Source of the DNA: Ciborinia camelliae
Taxonomy: Eukaryota; Ascomycota; Leotiomycetes; Helotiales; Sclerotiniaceae
Direction of reading: 5' to 3'
Assembly: GCA_025890175.1 (NCBI GenBank)
Contig: JANPYM010000012.1
Span: 551,600 to 615,599, forward strand
Length of the DNA: 64,000 nucleotides
Shown here: in pieces, positions 36,109 to 48,068 of the stretch
Position numbering within the stretch: position 1 is the stretch's first letter
Layout of the letters: each line of letters opens with the position of its first letter
Position numbers and translations under genes: made by a program
Notes under the pieces: generated by a model
The model's input: the letters and a program-made list of their open reading frames with translations, nothing else
Told to the model about the DNA's origin: nothing
The model's database searches: none

Positions 36109-39100
36109 TCAAATCATAGGTGCTTTTTCGACTGCTACTCGATTTTGACCGAGTGAGCTGAACAGTTCTTGTGGAGGAATTCTCGACATCCCATTACTTC
36201 GATCGTAACTGTTTGTTGGTGCAGGCATGTAACCCTCACGTTTCCTTCTGATACGTTCAGCCAATACGCCGGCAACGACCAGAAGGAATATTAATGCGAG
36301 AGAGATTGCTAAAGCAATAAGTACAACCAAGCCAACTGCAAGATGGCCGCCTATGGCGATGTTAGAGATTTGTTCCAAGTGCTTGATTATGATCACCTAC
36401 CTGATGATTTGAAAAAGTTATCCTCTTGCGAGAAAATGTGCGACAGACTACCTCCGGTATTTGAGGTACTCCTTGTGAGTGCGAAGGGTTCAAAGGTGGT
36501 TCCGTTAAATAGAACTGCCGAGACATTACCAAAGGTAGGTAATACCATGGCACCAGTAACCATCAAAACTTGATTGGAAGGAACAAGATCAGAGTTTTCG
36601 TGATTTGATGAAAGAGGCATCATCTGAAGACCACGAATGACTGAGCCACTTTCGAATACAGCCCCAACCGAATTCCAGTTTGTACCATCATATTTCATAA
36701 GGAATGTCGATCCATTAGTTGCAGTACCAGCTACCCAATATTGCGAGTAATCACTGGTCGCTGGAACAAGAGAAGTAACTGTTCCTGGAATGGCACTTAC
36801 GCCAGTAACAGTAGTCCACGTTTGACCCTTCGTATCATAAGTTGCTACGGATACGTTGGCTCCGTTGACCGACAGCGACCCGCCGACGATAAGAGAGGTA
36901 TCGCTAGTCCAAAGCATCGAATTGACAGTGCCTTCAAGGTTTGTCCCTGGACGATTCCATTGGGATGCAGAGGCTGTAAATAGGCAAACTCCTGGGCAAT
37001 CTAGAGATCCGGCTTGAGTGAAGCTTCCACCAACATATACGTCACCATTCTTCCTAACAGCAATGGAATTAACAATAACCGATTCTCCGCCGAGAGCTGG
37101 TGTTTGAGGTGCAAATGTCGAGGTCTTGAGGTCGTATGCAACAAGTCCATTGATACTTCCTCCACCAACAGTGCCGGTAATAGAGCCTCCGGCATACAGA
37201 ATGTCGTTTTGTATTGCTAGCGCACGGAAGGTAGAGTCTGCATCGATCTGAGATCCAAGTCCCGTGACGGTGTTGTCATTTGCGTCATCGATAAAGACAA
37301 GATTATTGACATTTGTACCGTTGGTAGAAGTTGCAGTGAAATGACCACCAAGGATTGTAACATTCCGGGAGCCACCGTTATAAAACAGTCCGGTTACAAC
37401 ACCGCTTATGTTTTGACTAGCAGTATCCCTCTTCGATAAGGTTGATGTAGATTGTGATTGAGAGGTTTGAATATCAACAGGAAATGGGCTTAAGCCTGAT
37501 GTGAGAGAAACTACTCCATTGACGTCGAGTTGCGAGGATGAAAGCGAACCAGCAAATATATAATCGCCAGAAGCATTCACTGCCGCAGTGAGCTGGCCAT
37601 TGATAGCCATAGTCACGATATCAAGGTTTTGTAACCAATTGCTATATGATGGCACCCAAATCGCAAAACCAGAAACGGTTACAGAAGAATTGCTTCCAAA
37701 TGCAAGGAGCTGGTCAAAATCTCCAGTCAAGGTGATGACAGTCTCTGGTTTGTTAGCGGTAATGTTCATTGATATTGGTACCACTGATGAAACTCGACCA
37801 TTGACACCAGCCCCTAATGCGCTCCATTTGTTTTGTGTAGTATCGTAAGCAGCGATATTTCTCAAGCCAGTAGTAATAGTTGAGTCCGCATTGCTACTGA
37901 AGTTTCCAGCGACATATAAGGTTGTGTTCTCAAGGAGCATAGTAACAACCTCCCCGTTCAGACCATGCAAAGCTAATGAACTAACACCGGCGTCTGAAAT
38001 CGAGAATATGTTTTCGTATGATGTTGCAGAAAAGTTGCCTCCAACAAAAGTAGTGCTACCGAAAGTAACAACAATATTGACCTGAGCTTCATCGTTGAGC
38101 TTCATACCAGCTTGATCGATCGTATTGTTTTGGAAATCGGAAGTGTTAATGACAGTTTGGCTTGGGTCAAATTCGAAAAGACCATTCAAACCGGTGCTGG
38201 TCGCATTGTTCAAGATGAATCCAACACGTTGAGCTACAATTGTGAAATTTGCAGAATTTCCAGGTATCTGACCGCTTGGCGTAAGGGTAATTGAAGGGCG
38301 GAAAGAATCACTAGCAGCCTGTATATAACCAGAGTACACTTGATCATACTTATCGTAGTCGTTGGATTGAAAGAGGGTAATTGGTGAACCGAAGGATGCG
38401 AATTGCCTAGAAGTTCCACTAGCCACAGTTCCATTTATAACAACCGATCCTCGGCTTGAACAGGTGTCGTCTTGGATACATCCAGGAGTGTACATCTTCA
38501 CAGTATAGTTTCCAGATTCTCTGATGTCAGGGTAGAATACCACAGAAGCCGAGCTTGCTGTGTCTGATGTGAATTGACCTGTGAGGTATTCCGCAACACT
38601 TTGGAATGAAGGGCTGACAGTCCAAGGGCCGGTAGATGTCGTATTCGAGGCAGTTGATAAAGAAGCACAAGAAGGCTCGTTGAATTCGTTGATAGCATAG
38701 GAAAATATATCATCCTGGAATAGCTCAATACCATTTAAACCACCTCCACTACCGTACCAAGCAGAGATATCGATCTGAAAGGCATTCATACCAACTGAAT
38801 TCACAAAGTGAAAGTCCTGATATGGAATACTGGTATTACTGCTCAAAGGGCATTCAGAAGTGCATGACGCATTGGCACCAGTAGCTGGATCGATGTAGGT
38901 GAAATTCATGATTCCATTGATCGGTTGAGCTGTGTATCTCCAGGTTTTGGTACCTCGACCGTCCTGGTGCGTATTCCATAACCTCAACTTGGTAGGCTGA
39001 AAGCCATATCCGAATGTAGCTTTCCAGAACCCAGCAGAATCGTCTTCCAGTAACCAAGTATCTCCGGAGCCATCAGTACCACTGCTCTTGCATACAATGT

Positions 39101-39875
39101 TTGTTGGATCGTCAAAGCCAGAGGTTGTAGTTGAGCCGCTGCTTGTAATGTTGGCGCCAGAAATGTTGACAATTTGCTGATCAGTTCTGTTGCTATTTTT
39201 GCTGGTAATGGTTGCAGTAGAATTTCCTAGTCCTGTGAAAGCACCACCGAATATGATATTCCCATTCGAAGCCTTTGATATAGAGTTGACTCGACCGTTA
39301 AATCCGGAAAATGGAAGGGCGACCAAGGCATTGTCCACCAACTTAATCACATTTGAAGAACCCATAGCTTCGAAGGAACCTCCGATATAGACCGCATTGG
39401 CCGACTCGTCGCATAGGAGTGCCGAAACAGATCCATGCAATTCGGGAATTGCAGTAATGGCCGATGTATTCGAATTGAATAATGCAATGCCGTGCGTCTC
39501 CACATTCCCTAAGCTCGTGAAGTTGCCTCCAATTACAACACCCACGACAGTTCCATCCGATTTGACATATGGGCACATCGCTGCGATCAAAGCATCGGCA
39601 GATGCCAAGACGTCGAATTCACCAGTTGGAAATCGTGCCATGACGGACTGGGTGGTGGTGTTGTATCCATGTTCGTTTTGTCCCTTGAATTTATATAGCG
39701 ATATAGCATCAAAATCTCCACCAAGTCCCACGCGACCTAATTGCGAAAGATCGAGATTGGCGGATGGAGCCGGTTGGAAAGTAATCGCGGTCGATAATGG
39801 CGTTAAGGTCAGAAAGAAGCCGATTATAGGCAGCGAGTCACTAGCTGATGGACTCAGCCATGATGAGAACTTCAT
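36109..39875 (-). CDS. RAX2: Cortical polarity marker Rax2
   Basis: Rax2 is a type I membrane glycoprotein that marks growth or division sites at the cell cortex. It guides bud-site selection in yeast and polarised growth in filamentous fungi. Exons 39875-36401 and 36350-36109 join in phase to give 1238 residues, typical of the family. An N-terminal signal peptide of about 31 residues ends near STAIT. A very long extracellular part follows, with repeated beta-propeller-like units of the form (V/I)YIGGSFEAMGSS or IIFGGAFTGLGNS and many N-x-S/T glycosylation sites. The second exon encodes the single membrane helix (GLVVLIALAISLALIFLLVV, about residues 1163-1185) and a short basic cytosolic tail beginning ERIRRKREGYMP. 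The intron falls just before the membrane helix, so a transcript that kept it would lack the anchor. Start is the first ATG of the frame. Confidence 0.95.
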
Positions 39876-42209
39876 TGCTGGCCCCCTCTGAATATTGTTA
39901 ATATGTAATTATTCGTGTCGCAAGTTTGTGAGAATTAAAAGCTCGATGGCTTCTTCTCCACTTCCCGAAATAGTTGCATTGACCGAACGCGCAACCCTTA
40001 TGCCATTTGATTAACCTTTTATACGGCGTATGAATTGATGGAGAGTTCTTTCGGGGGTGTATTAAAGAATTGCCTTTCGATCTATTGCAAAATGTAACGA
40101 ATGTGAATGTATGGTTGATGTTGAAGTTGAAGTGGTGATGGAGTTGAAGGAATCTCAAGTGACGGTAACAGTAATCTCAGATTACTCTCGCAGTCCTGGA
40201 AAGGTAACTGGACTCGATTGGATCGAGGTTTGAACTAGGCTCGCCTATTGGGCTAATGAGAGATTATGGATAATTTTTATTTTTTTTGTGCCAGTGGGCC
40301 TCGGGTGTTCAGGAACCAGGAACCAATTTTAATAACGGCTTTTATAAAAATATTTCTCCTTTATTGTTGATTGATAATGGCTGCTGTTGTATTAATTCGC
40401 AAAATTTGGTATAAAATTCAATGAAAAGATTCGTCTGTACGGAGTAAGGGAGATGGATCTATGATCTATCAATAATGTTTGATATCTTTCCTTCCAGAGG
40501 GCCTATGATATTATTTCTTCGGGGTATGATTATCGGTTGATTGTTGATTGCGCAGTCTTTGAAACTAGTTGGGAAGTCTGGTGGAGTCTGTCTTTGCTGT
40601 TCACAGTTCAGAGGATGGCAAGCGAGATTGGGTATTGAAATTGATGGCTGATTGTGCTTCTTTGATGATACGAGAACAGTTCAAACGGTTATGAAAGGTT
40701 AAAAACGAAAGTGGGATGGATGGATTGTAACATCAACTGGATTGATGTTCGAAATGAGTGTATAAGTGACGGTTGAATTGGATTGAGTTGATGTATTCTG
40801 CTGTGCTTCAATACCTAATAGAAGAGAGACAAGTTAGTTGTTATGCTGTGCACAAATCTTCTTTCATTCCTATCCTGGCTGTCGGTTTTTCTTTTCTTTT
40901 CTTCTTTCTTTTTCCCTCCCTCTTGCATGCATGGCTGGCTTGCATAGCTGGTGTGAACAGAAGATGATAAGATAATTCGATCATCATCTTATTATGCACT
41001 CCATATGCAAACGGGTGTAGACAGGGGGATGGATGTGACACGTACCAGTACTGTACAATAATGTTTGGCCAGCAGTAAAACAACAAAGAGATCAGTTATG
41101 GATTAAACACGACACAAGAAAAGGGTCTGATGTCTGATTCTGATTCTGATAAGGAAAGGAAGGGGTTTGATTTGATTTGAACTGAATGTGAAAAGAGTGA
41201 CCAAGTGACCAAGTGAGTGTGTATTGAAAATGAAAATTGAAGATTGCTTTGAGGTGATGTTACTATTAGGAGCAGTAGAGGAGAATGGTAGGAAGATGAA
41301 GGTCGGTCGGGAAAGCACAGAGATTATTTGTTGACATTCAAAGAGGGGTGGCTGGTTGGTGAGGATTTATCCATTTAACATTTATTAGGTAGGTGGTATG
41401 TAGTAGTAAGTAGGTATTTTTGGATGAAGGTGAAACCACCAAGCACCAAGGGATATCCTATCTGTGCTTTCCGCAATTTGAATCATGAAATATTATGAAA
41501 TTCTATGAAATATTATGAAGGACTATGAAGGACTATGAAATATTAGTACTACAGTCTCCCTACAGTCTACTAGATATCTAATAAGCTTTTTGGTTGGATA
41601 TCCACGAGAGTCCAGACTCCAATAATCTATTGATAAAATGAAAGAAATACGGTACTGGGAAACGATGAACCCCTAGTAAACTCTGGACTCTGGAGTCTGC
41701 GACATTGCTTCGCCTTGAATCTAAATCAAAATCATAATCATATCAACTACCGATGCACAGCACATTCCTGCACATTCTTCAACTGGTTGTCATGGGTTAT
41801 TCTCAAGAATGTAAATATGTAGGGGAGTAGCCAATCCAAAACTGCAATTCTTGTGAACCATCATATCTCAAACGCTCAAAGCCGTAAAGTTGTCGCCAAT
41901 GCTGGTACAAAGATTAATAATTGCTTGTGGAAATGGCCTCAAATGATATCTAGTACCCATGAAGAAACTTATGATGATTCATGTTTATCCCTTCTGGTAG
42001 ATCATAAGATAATGTACCTAGGTATATAAATATTAGAATCATGGATTTCAACATTGGTTGTATCGTATCATCAACCCCTTAAAAAAAGAACATTCTGCGG
42101 AGTACAACACCTACATTAACATGCCGATATAACATTCTCAACTTTTGAATAGGGAGAGGAAAATACATTTATTCATCCTCTCATATGGTAAAGGGGTATC
42201 ATGCTTCAT
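39876..42209. other. Intergenic upstream of RAX2 and downstream of LCL3
   Basis: About 2.3 kb with no supported gene. It includes the RAX2 promoter, a short TATGAAA/TATGAAGG direct repeat cluster at 41490-41545 and scattered TAGGTA motifs. Open frames are short and without domains. Confidence 0.6.
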
Positions 42210-43059
42210 TCATTTCAACTGATTAGCAGCCGTCATCGTTCGGGTCTTATAATTCCTTGGACTTTCATAATCCTTTTTCTTCCCCGACCACATTCCCAAT
42301 TTCTTCTTCTTGGCCTGTTCTTCTTCTACTCGATATTGTGCCTCGAATTCTCCAAATTCAGCACCCATCTTGGCCTCATAAACCGTAGCCATGCCTGCCT
42401 TTAACATCTCCTTTCCAACATCCTTCCGAAATAGAAACCTTCTCACCCAAACCGTAGCTACCACACGATCATACTGATCGCGTTTGTAAATGTAGGCGCG
42501 CACTCGTCGATTTTGTATATAGTCCCTAAGCCAGGCTAAAGCTTCTGCTGAGAATGGTTGAGCGGGTTTGCCAAAATGAGCTCCTTCGGGCGCGTCGACT
42601 CCTGCGATCCGAATGTGAATCTATGAACATGATTAGCTTTTGCGTAAACGATATGACAACTGAGCACTGTAAAGAACGCACCGTTTTATTTTTCAAGTCT
42701 TTCCCCTCGGGCAACTTCTTTCGTCCGGGAAGCCATCCCCAACCTGCAAGTCTGCCGCCCGGCGTATGAAAAAGGTGGAAATTATCCGCATCTCCCACTC
42801 TCGTCACGGTGCCAAACAAACTTCTTTTCCTGAAGAATCCCGGCCGTATATATGCTGTCTCGGGAATGCGACGGAGGTAAGAGCGGTAGAAGCGCGTGGA
42901 GACCAAAATGGTGGTTGTCAACAAGATTGTCGGTATCAGGGTTCGCGGATCCGTGTAATGCTGCCAGTCGGTGGCATTCAGATTATCGCCCCAGGAGAAT
43001 GAGGATCTGGCGTCATCTTTCTCCTTCTTGGATTTGGAGTTGAAATCCAGCCATCCCAT
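42210..43059 (-). CDS. LCL3: Membrane-anchored staphylococcal-nuclease-like endonuclease Lcl3
   Basis: This is a probable endonuclease of the fungal LCL3 family, which is membrane-bound and reported at mitochondria in yeast. Exons 43059-42682 and 42620-42210 give 262 residues. A hydrophilic N-terminus is followed by a membrane helix ([15 protein letters not shown], about residues 42-58). The SNase domain starts at [20 protein letters not shown]. The catalytic trio of the family is visible: R130 and E138 in [11 protein letters not shown], and R178 in [10 protein letters not shown]. The intron (GTGCGT donor, CATAG acceptor) cuts the domain just before these residues. The C-terminal part is helical and basic ([12 protein letters not shown]). 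The ATG at 43059 is the first in frame; a GTG lies 15 bases upstream. It lies in tandem with OGG1, 361 bases after the OGG1 stop. Confidence 0.93.
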
Positions 43060-43420
43060 ACTGTCGATGGGCACCTGCAGTACCAGTCACAAAATGGTAT
43101 AGTATGAATGTGGGGAGGTTGCTGCCGCTCAATGCTTTGACAGGGGTCGTTTTATGATCCGAGCTTCGGAGAAAGTGACATTGCGATGTTTGATTTAAAC
43201 ATTTTTGAGAATATATCAGATAAGACCTACACTATGAGCTAAGAGACGGTTCTCCGAGAGCTTCTGAAACAATTTTCATATAATCAGACTGGGTCGTTAT
43301 GTGTGATGAAACTCCAGAGCAGAAGCACTTCATCCAACAAAGAATACGTGAGAATACAAGTATACAATTTTGGTGTAATATACATTTATTATATAGTACT
43401 AATACAGCTCCTAACGTACT
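43060..43420. other. Intergenic between OGG1 and LCL3
   Basis: 361 bases holding the OGG1 3' flank and the LCL3 promoter, both on the minus strand. I see no other feature. Confidence 0.6.
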
Positions 43421-44778
43421 TTAGATCTTCCTTCTTTTCGCTCGCTCACTTCTTGCCGAAGGTTTGAATATTTTCACGTCTTCCTTGAGTTCGACTTCCT
43501 CTTCACCACCCTCGCTCTTTATCACTACCTTCTCCTCTTCCTTGATCTCCATATCCTCTGAAGGATACTCGCGCTTGACTCCTACTTTCTTCTCTACAAC
43601 ATCCCCGTTTTCCTGCTTAACCTCGACTTCATCAACTTTAACTTCAATCTTGGTGACAAGTTTATCAGAAAATGTTTTCAAATCCGCTGCAAACAAAACA
43701 GAATGTGCCCAGCCAGCCTCTTTACCCCATAACCCTCTAAAATGATCGCCAATTGCATCATATGTAGCTTTGGTGAGACTCTTGTGTTTCCCTTTTCCAA
43801 ACTTGTAGTCTCTTTGAGCAATTTGCCAGACGTGAGTGTCCACAGGAACCGCCTCGCCCCATCCCAAACCCATCAAGCAAACGCAGTCAGCAACCTTTGG
43901 ACCAACACCTTGAAGTTCGAGGAGCTCCTCATGTGCTTTCCTATACCCAGCACGTCCTCCTGCTGGGATTTCCCCATCAAAGGGTATGTCAAAAGTCTCC
44001 GGGTTACGAAGATTTTCGAGCCAGCCTTTCGGCTTTGATGCCACAATCGATGCTGTTTGAGCAATGTATTTTGCTCGATACCCAAAGCCTAATGCACGGA
44101 GATGTGACTCTACTCCTGAACCAGTCAAGGCTTCAGGTTTTGGGAAATCATGAAATGGTTGTTCACCAACATGCCCAATGAGAGGGCCATAATGTAAACA
44201 TAAATTGTTGACCTACAAGGGAACATCAATAAGATATTTCGAAGCTTGGCGTCAGATACATACCATTTGGGAAATTCTTATAATATTATTATTGCTACTG
44301 CAGATAAATCCCACCAACGCCTCCCAAGCATCCTGCTTAAGAATACGAACTCCTGTGAACTTGGGGGCCCTTTTCTTAAAATTTGGATCTACTAATGACC
44401 ATTGCTCGTATAATTCAATCAAATTCGGTGAAAGATTGAGGTAATGCCGAAGCAAAGATTCGGTCTCTTCATCCTCTCCGAGCTCTTCCTTTTTTATCAA
44501 ATTTGAAGGACTTGATGGCAGTTTGACCTCGGGAAATATTGTGCGATAATGAAGATGAGTCGAGTCTTGCTTGAGAGAAAGAATGCGGCCATGAAGTGTA
44601 CAAGACCTATTTGAAGTTAGCCCCTTTCTCGACTTTTAGAAAAAGTCGCGTACCAATAATCTTCATCTACAGCCTTCTTCCAACGGAAAGATTGTCCACA
44701 TCGTAGCGTAGTATCTATACAAAGCTCTGCCAAACTCACTGGAAGTTTTCTCCATTTTGAAATCCTTAAATTGCCCAT
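43421..44778 (-). CDS. OGG1: 8-oxoguanine DNA glycosylase/AP lyase Ogg1
   Basis: Ogg1 removes 8-oxoguanine opposite cytosine and nicks the abasic site, starting base excision repair in nucleus and mitochondria. Exons are 44778-44654, 44606-44264 and 44212-43421, giving 419 residues. The N-terminal domain starts MGNLRISKWRKLPVSLAEL and contains LRCGQSFRWKK. The helix-hairpin-helix and Gly/Pro-Asp loop are complete: LQGVGPKVADCVCLMGLGWG then AVPVDTHVWQ. The Schiff-base lysine is K262 and the catalytic aspartate D281. QDAWEALVGFICSSNNNI is the usual family block. After the catalytic domain a Lys/Glu-rich tail of about 70 residues ends in AKRRKI, a likely nuclear signal. All core residues are present, so the enzyme should be active. 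The start codon lies 211 bases from that of U2AF65. Confidence 0.96.
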
Positions 44779-44989
44779 CATAAGAAGCTGATTGTGATTT
44801 TATGGGGGTTGGGTAAACTCCACCTTGGTGCGCCTCACAAGGAACAACGGTTTCTAATCTTAGCGCGAAATTCGAATGGCGTTCGCGACAGCTTCTACAA
44901 AAATTCCACCTCGATTATAAATTTGTCAACCACGATCAAAATTGCACTTAATTTTACTCTCTGGAGAACATTCTGATCGGAGCGCCAAT
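44779..44989. promoter_or_regulatory. Shared promoter of divergent OGG1 and U2AF65
   Basis: Only 211 bases separate the two start codons, so core promoter elements and both leaders must fit here. No individual site is claimed. Confidence 0.7.
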
Positions 44990-47007
44990 ATGAACGGCGA
45001 TACTTATTCATCAAGAGGCATGGCACCTTCAACGACAAGACCTAAAAGGGAGGAAGGAGCTACTACTGACAAGAAAGCATCAGCAGATCGACATGGTTCA
45101 TCAAGAGATTATCATGTGAGTAACCTTTGTTGTCGATTATTTTAGGTTCAATTTATCTGATAAAGTACAGTCTCGAGATGATCGACGTGGTGGTGGTGGT
45201 AGAGATCGACGACGCTCTCGCTCTCCAGGACACCGAGACTCCAGAAATTCTCGTCGTGATGGAGAATTAGATACACGGGATTCTTACTCAACAAGTCGCG
45301 AATACAGGGAACGGGAACGTGAAGATAGATACTCCGGCAGAGAACGAAGAGGTGGCGGCGAACGGGAATGGGATAGAGACCGCGGAGCGGCGAGACGAGA
45401 TGCTAGAAGGGACGATGACGAAAGACCACCGCGCAGAGACAACAGAGACCTATTTGATGATAGACGTGGTGGAGGAGGTGGTAGAAGGGGTGGTGAACGA
45501 GGCGACCGCGGGGATCGAGGTGATCGAGGAGATCGTGGACATCGCGACGACGGAGGATTTGCAGCTCAGCGAGCCGCGAAACGAGAGAAGAGCGCAACTC
45601 CTCCACCAAAGAAGAAGGAGCCGACACCAGATTTGACAGATATTGTACCAATTTTGGAGCGCAAGAGAAGATTGACACAATGGGACATTAAACCACCAGG
45701 ATACGAGAATGTTACTTCTGAACAGGCCAAACTTTCGGGCATGTTCCCACTTCCAGGAGCACCAAGGCAACAACCAATGGATCCAAGCAAGCTACAAGCT
45801 TTCATGGCACAGCCCAGCGGATCGGTTACTAACGCAGCTCTCAAACCTTCTAACTCCAGACAGTCGAAACGTCTTCTTGTCCATAACATTCCCACCGATA
45901 CCAAGGAAGAGACTCTCGTTGGTTTCTTTAACCTTCAGCTCAATGGATTGAATGTTATAGAAGGCTCCGATCCTTGTATCTCAGCACAAGTTTCCAAGGA
46001 TGGTTCATTTGCTTTACTCGAATTCAAGACACAATCTGATGCTACTGTTGCTCTAACATTTGACGGAATTACTATGGAGAATAATGATCATATGGAAACA
46101 GGAAACGGCTCTGCAGATACCCAAGGTCTTTCCATTCGTCGTCCAAAGGATTACATTGTGCCAGCGATCACTGATGAAACACCATTCGAGCCAGGTGTGG
46201 TTTCTAATGTTGTACCCGACACTCAAAACAAAATCAGCGTTGCTAATATTCCTACCTACTTAAATGATGAGCAAGTTACAGAGCTCTTGGTGTCTTTCGG
46301 AGAGCTAAAGGCGTTTGTGTTGGTTAAGGATGGCAGTACTGATGAATCACGGGTAAGCGCACAAACATCTGGCGTCAGTAAGATACTAACGTGATCTAGG
46401 GAATCGCTTTCTGTGAATACTCAGATCCTGCTGCAACAGACATTGCTGTCGAGGGACTTAATGGTATGGAGCTCGGTGATAAGCATCTCAAAGTTCAGAG
46501 AGCCAGCATTGGTAACACCCAAGTTTCCGGTTTGGAGATGAGCGTGAATGCTATGTCTATGCTTGCTGGTACCACATCACAGGATCTTGAAAATGGCCGA
46601 GTATTGCAATTACTTAACATGGTGACTCCCGAAGAACTCATCGATAATGAAGATTATGAGGGTAAGTGTTTAATATCTATTTCTTTGCATATGTGCTAAT
46701 CAATTACTTAGAAATTTGCGAAGATGTAAAGGAAGAATGCGAGAAATATGGCAAGGTTCTTGAGATGAAGGTCCCAAGACCAACTGGTGGCAGCAGACAG
46801 TCAACTGGAGTTGGTAAGATCTTTGTGAAGTTTGACACTCCAGACTCAGCAGGCAAGGCTCTTAAAGCCCTCGCGGGCAGGAAATTCGCAGACCGCACTG
46901 TCGTTACTACATATTTCCCAGAGGTATATTTAAATCCCCCACCCCATTTTTACTCATAACGACCACTAACTCCCAGAAAGGAAAATTTCGAAGTCAGCGC
47001 CTGGTAG
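44990..47007 (+). CDS. U2AF65: Splicing factor U2AF large subunit
   Basis: This is the large subunit of U2AF, which binds the pyrimidine tract at 3' splice sites and recruits U2 snRNP. Exons are 44990-45115, 45171-46352, 46400-46661, 46712-46923 and 46981-47007, giving 602 residues. The N-terminus is an RS-like domain, rich in RD/RE/RG with a repeated RGDRGD stretch. The linker block RRLTQWDIKPPGYENVTSEQ and GMFPLPG are U2AF65 hallmarks. RRM1 starts near residue 275 (KRLLVHNIPTDT), RRM2 near 395 (NKISVANIPTYL), and the C-terminal UHM is in exon 4 (EICEDVKEECEKYGKVLEMK). The last exon has only 27 bases and encodes ENFEVSAW and stop, matching the conserved family end ...FPEENFEVNAW-like. A nearer AG would shift the frame past this stop, which supports the AAAG acceptor at 46980. 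Confidence 0.96.
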
Positions 47008-47125
47008 ATGTTTCACGAAAACATCAAATTAACCAATTCACCACCGTTTTTCTTTCCACCCTACTTCCCACCTATCTCAGGTACTTAACTCACGAAATGA
47101 GGGCGAACCTTACTCGTTCCAATGA

Positions 47126-47353
47126 TCAATACGATACTCGTTCGTACTCATCGCTGAATTCCTCGGCACACAAATACCATTCCTCTGTACTATTTAACAT
47201 CATCGGCCTCCTACAATCTTGGTGTTCAGTCGCAAGCACGATAGGAGTCTTAACATATTCGAGAAAAACAAAATAGTTTCCCCAAGTTTTCCTAACATCT
47301 ATAGGCCTGTTTTGACGATATGCTACTAATGAAATTTGGTCCATGATGAGCAT
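47126..47353 (-). CDS. Small hypothetical open frame, 75 residues
   Basis: An ATG-initiated frame downstream of U2AF65 on the opposite strand, reading MLIMDQISLVAYRQNRPIDV at the start. The composition is ordinary and not repeat-derived, including WGNYFVFLEY and EEWYLCAEEFSDEY. There is no recognised domain or clear splice partner, and it overlaps the likely 3' untranslated region of U2AF65. It could be chance. Confidence 0.2.
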   Translation of the reverse strand: MLIMDQISLVAYRQNRPIDVRKTWGNYFVFLEYVKTPIVLATEHQDCRRPMMLNSTEEWYLCAEEFSDEYERVSY

Positions 47354-48034
47354 TGCAGTTGAAGTTGAAGTTTCTTTTGATTTTTGGCGCCGTTGTAATG
47401 ATATGATTATAAAATTGATAAGTTGTTGTGATTGGTTCGTAAGTCAAGAAGTTTGAGTGCACGTAACGTAAATGTGATTTGTATTTCGATTTTTGTATTG
47501 CCGTATTGGGTTCGAGTTGGGGGTGGCATGGGATGAGATGGGATGAGATGTGTGTGCTTCTTTCTCGTCTAACAAACACAAACATCATAATGATACATGC
47601 CCGTCGACGGCCAATGACTAGCTAGGTACCTTGGGTATGAGGTAGGTCACGGTCATGGATATCGACGGAGGATCTGGCCCTCTAGGAGATACCTACCTAG
47701 ATAGAAGATCCTATACAATTTGCCGCCACGTCAGATTCGCAGAACTGGATCATACCTACTCCATCCACCATTGATTGGTATGTTTGTTCACTTTTCCCTC
47801 GTTCTTTCTTCTCTTTTCTTCTCTTGTCTTTTCTTGTGTATGTAGGTGGGTAGGTAGGTAGGTAGGTTTCGATTACAATAATCGCATATCATATCACATA
47901 ACTAAGGTAGATAGGAATTCAGTGTGTGGCCCAGGGGCCAGGTTACGGACTTGTATACTCGTAGGGCGATCATGATTATGGATACCAAGCTTCTGTCGTG
48001 GAGAATGTGGGGTTGGTCGTGATCTTGTAGATTA

Positions 48035-48068
48035 TGGGATGGGATGGGATGGGATGGGATGGGATGGT
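48035..48068. repeat. (GGGAT)n pentanucleotide microsatellite
   Basis: Six to seven GGGAT units are visible directly, the reverse complement of the unit type at 14168-14195. Confidence 0.85.

Noticed and set aside
42210..44778. DNA-repair gene cluster (LCL3, OGG1, with FAN1 nearby)
   Set aside because: Genes are separated by unrelated housekeeping genes and show no shared control; adjacency is probably chance.
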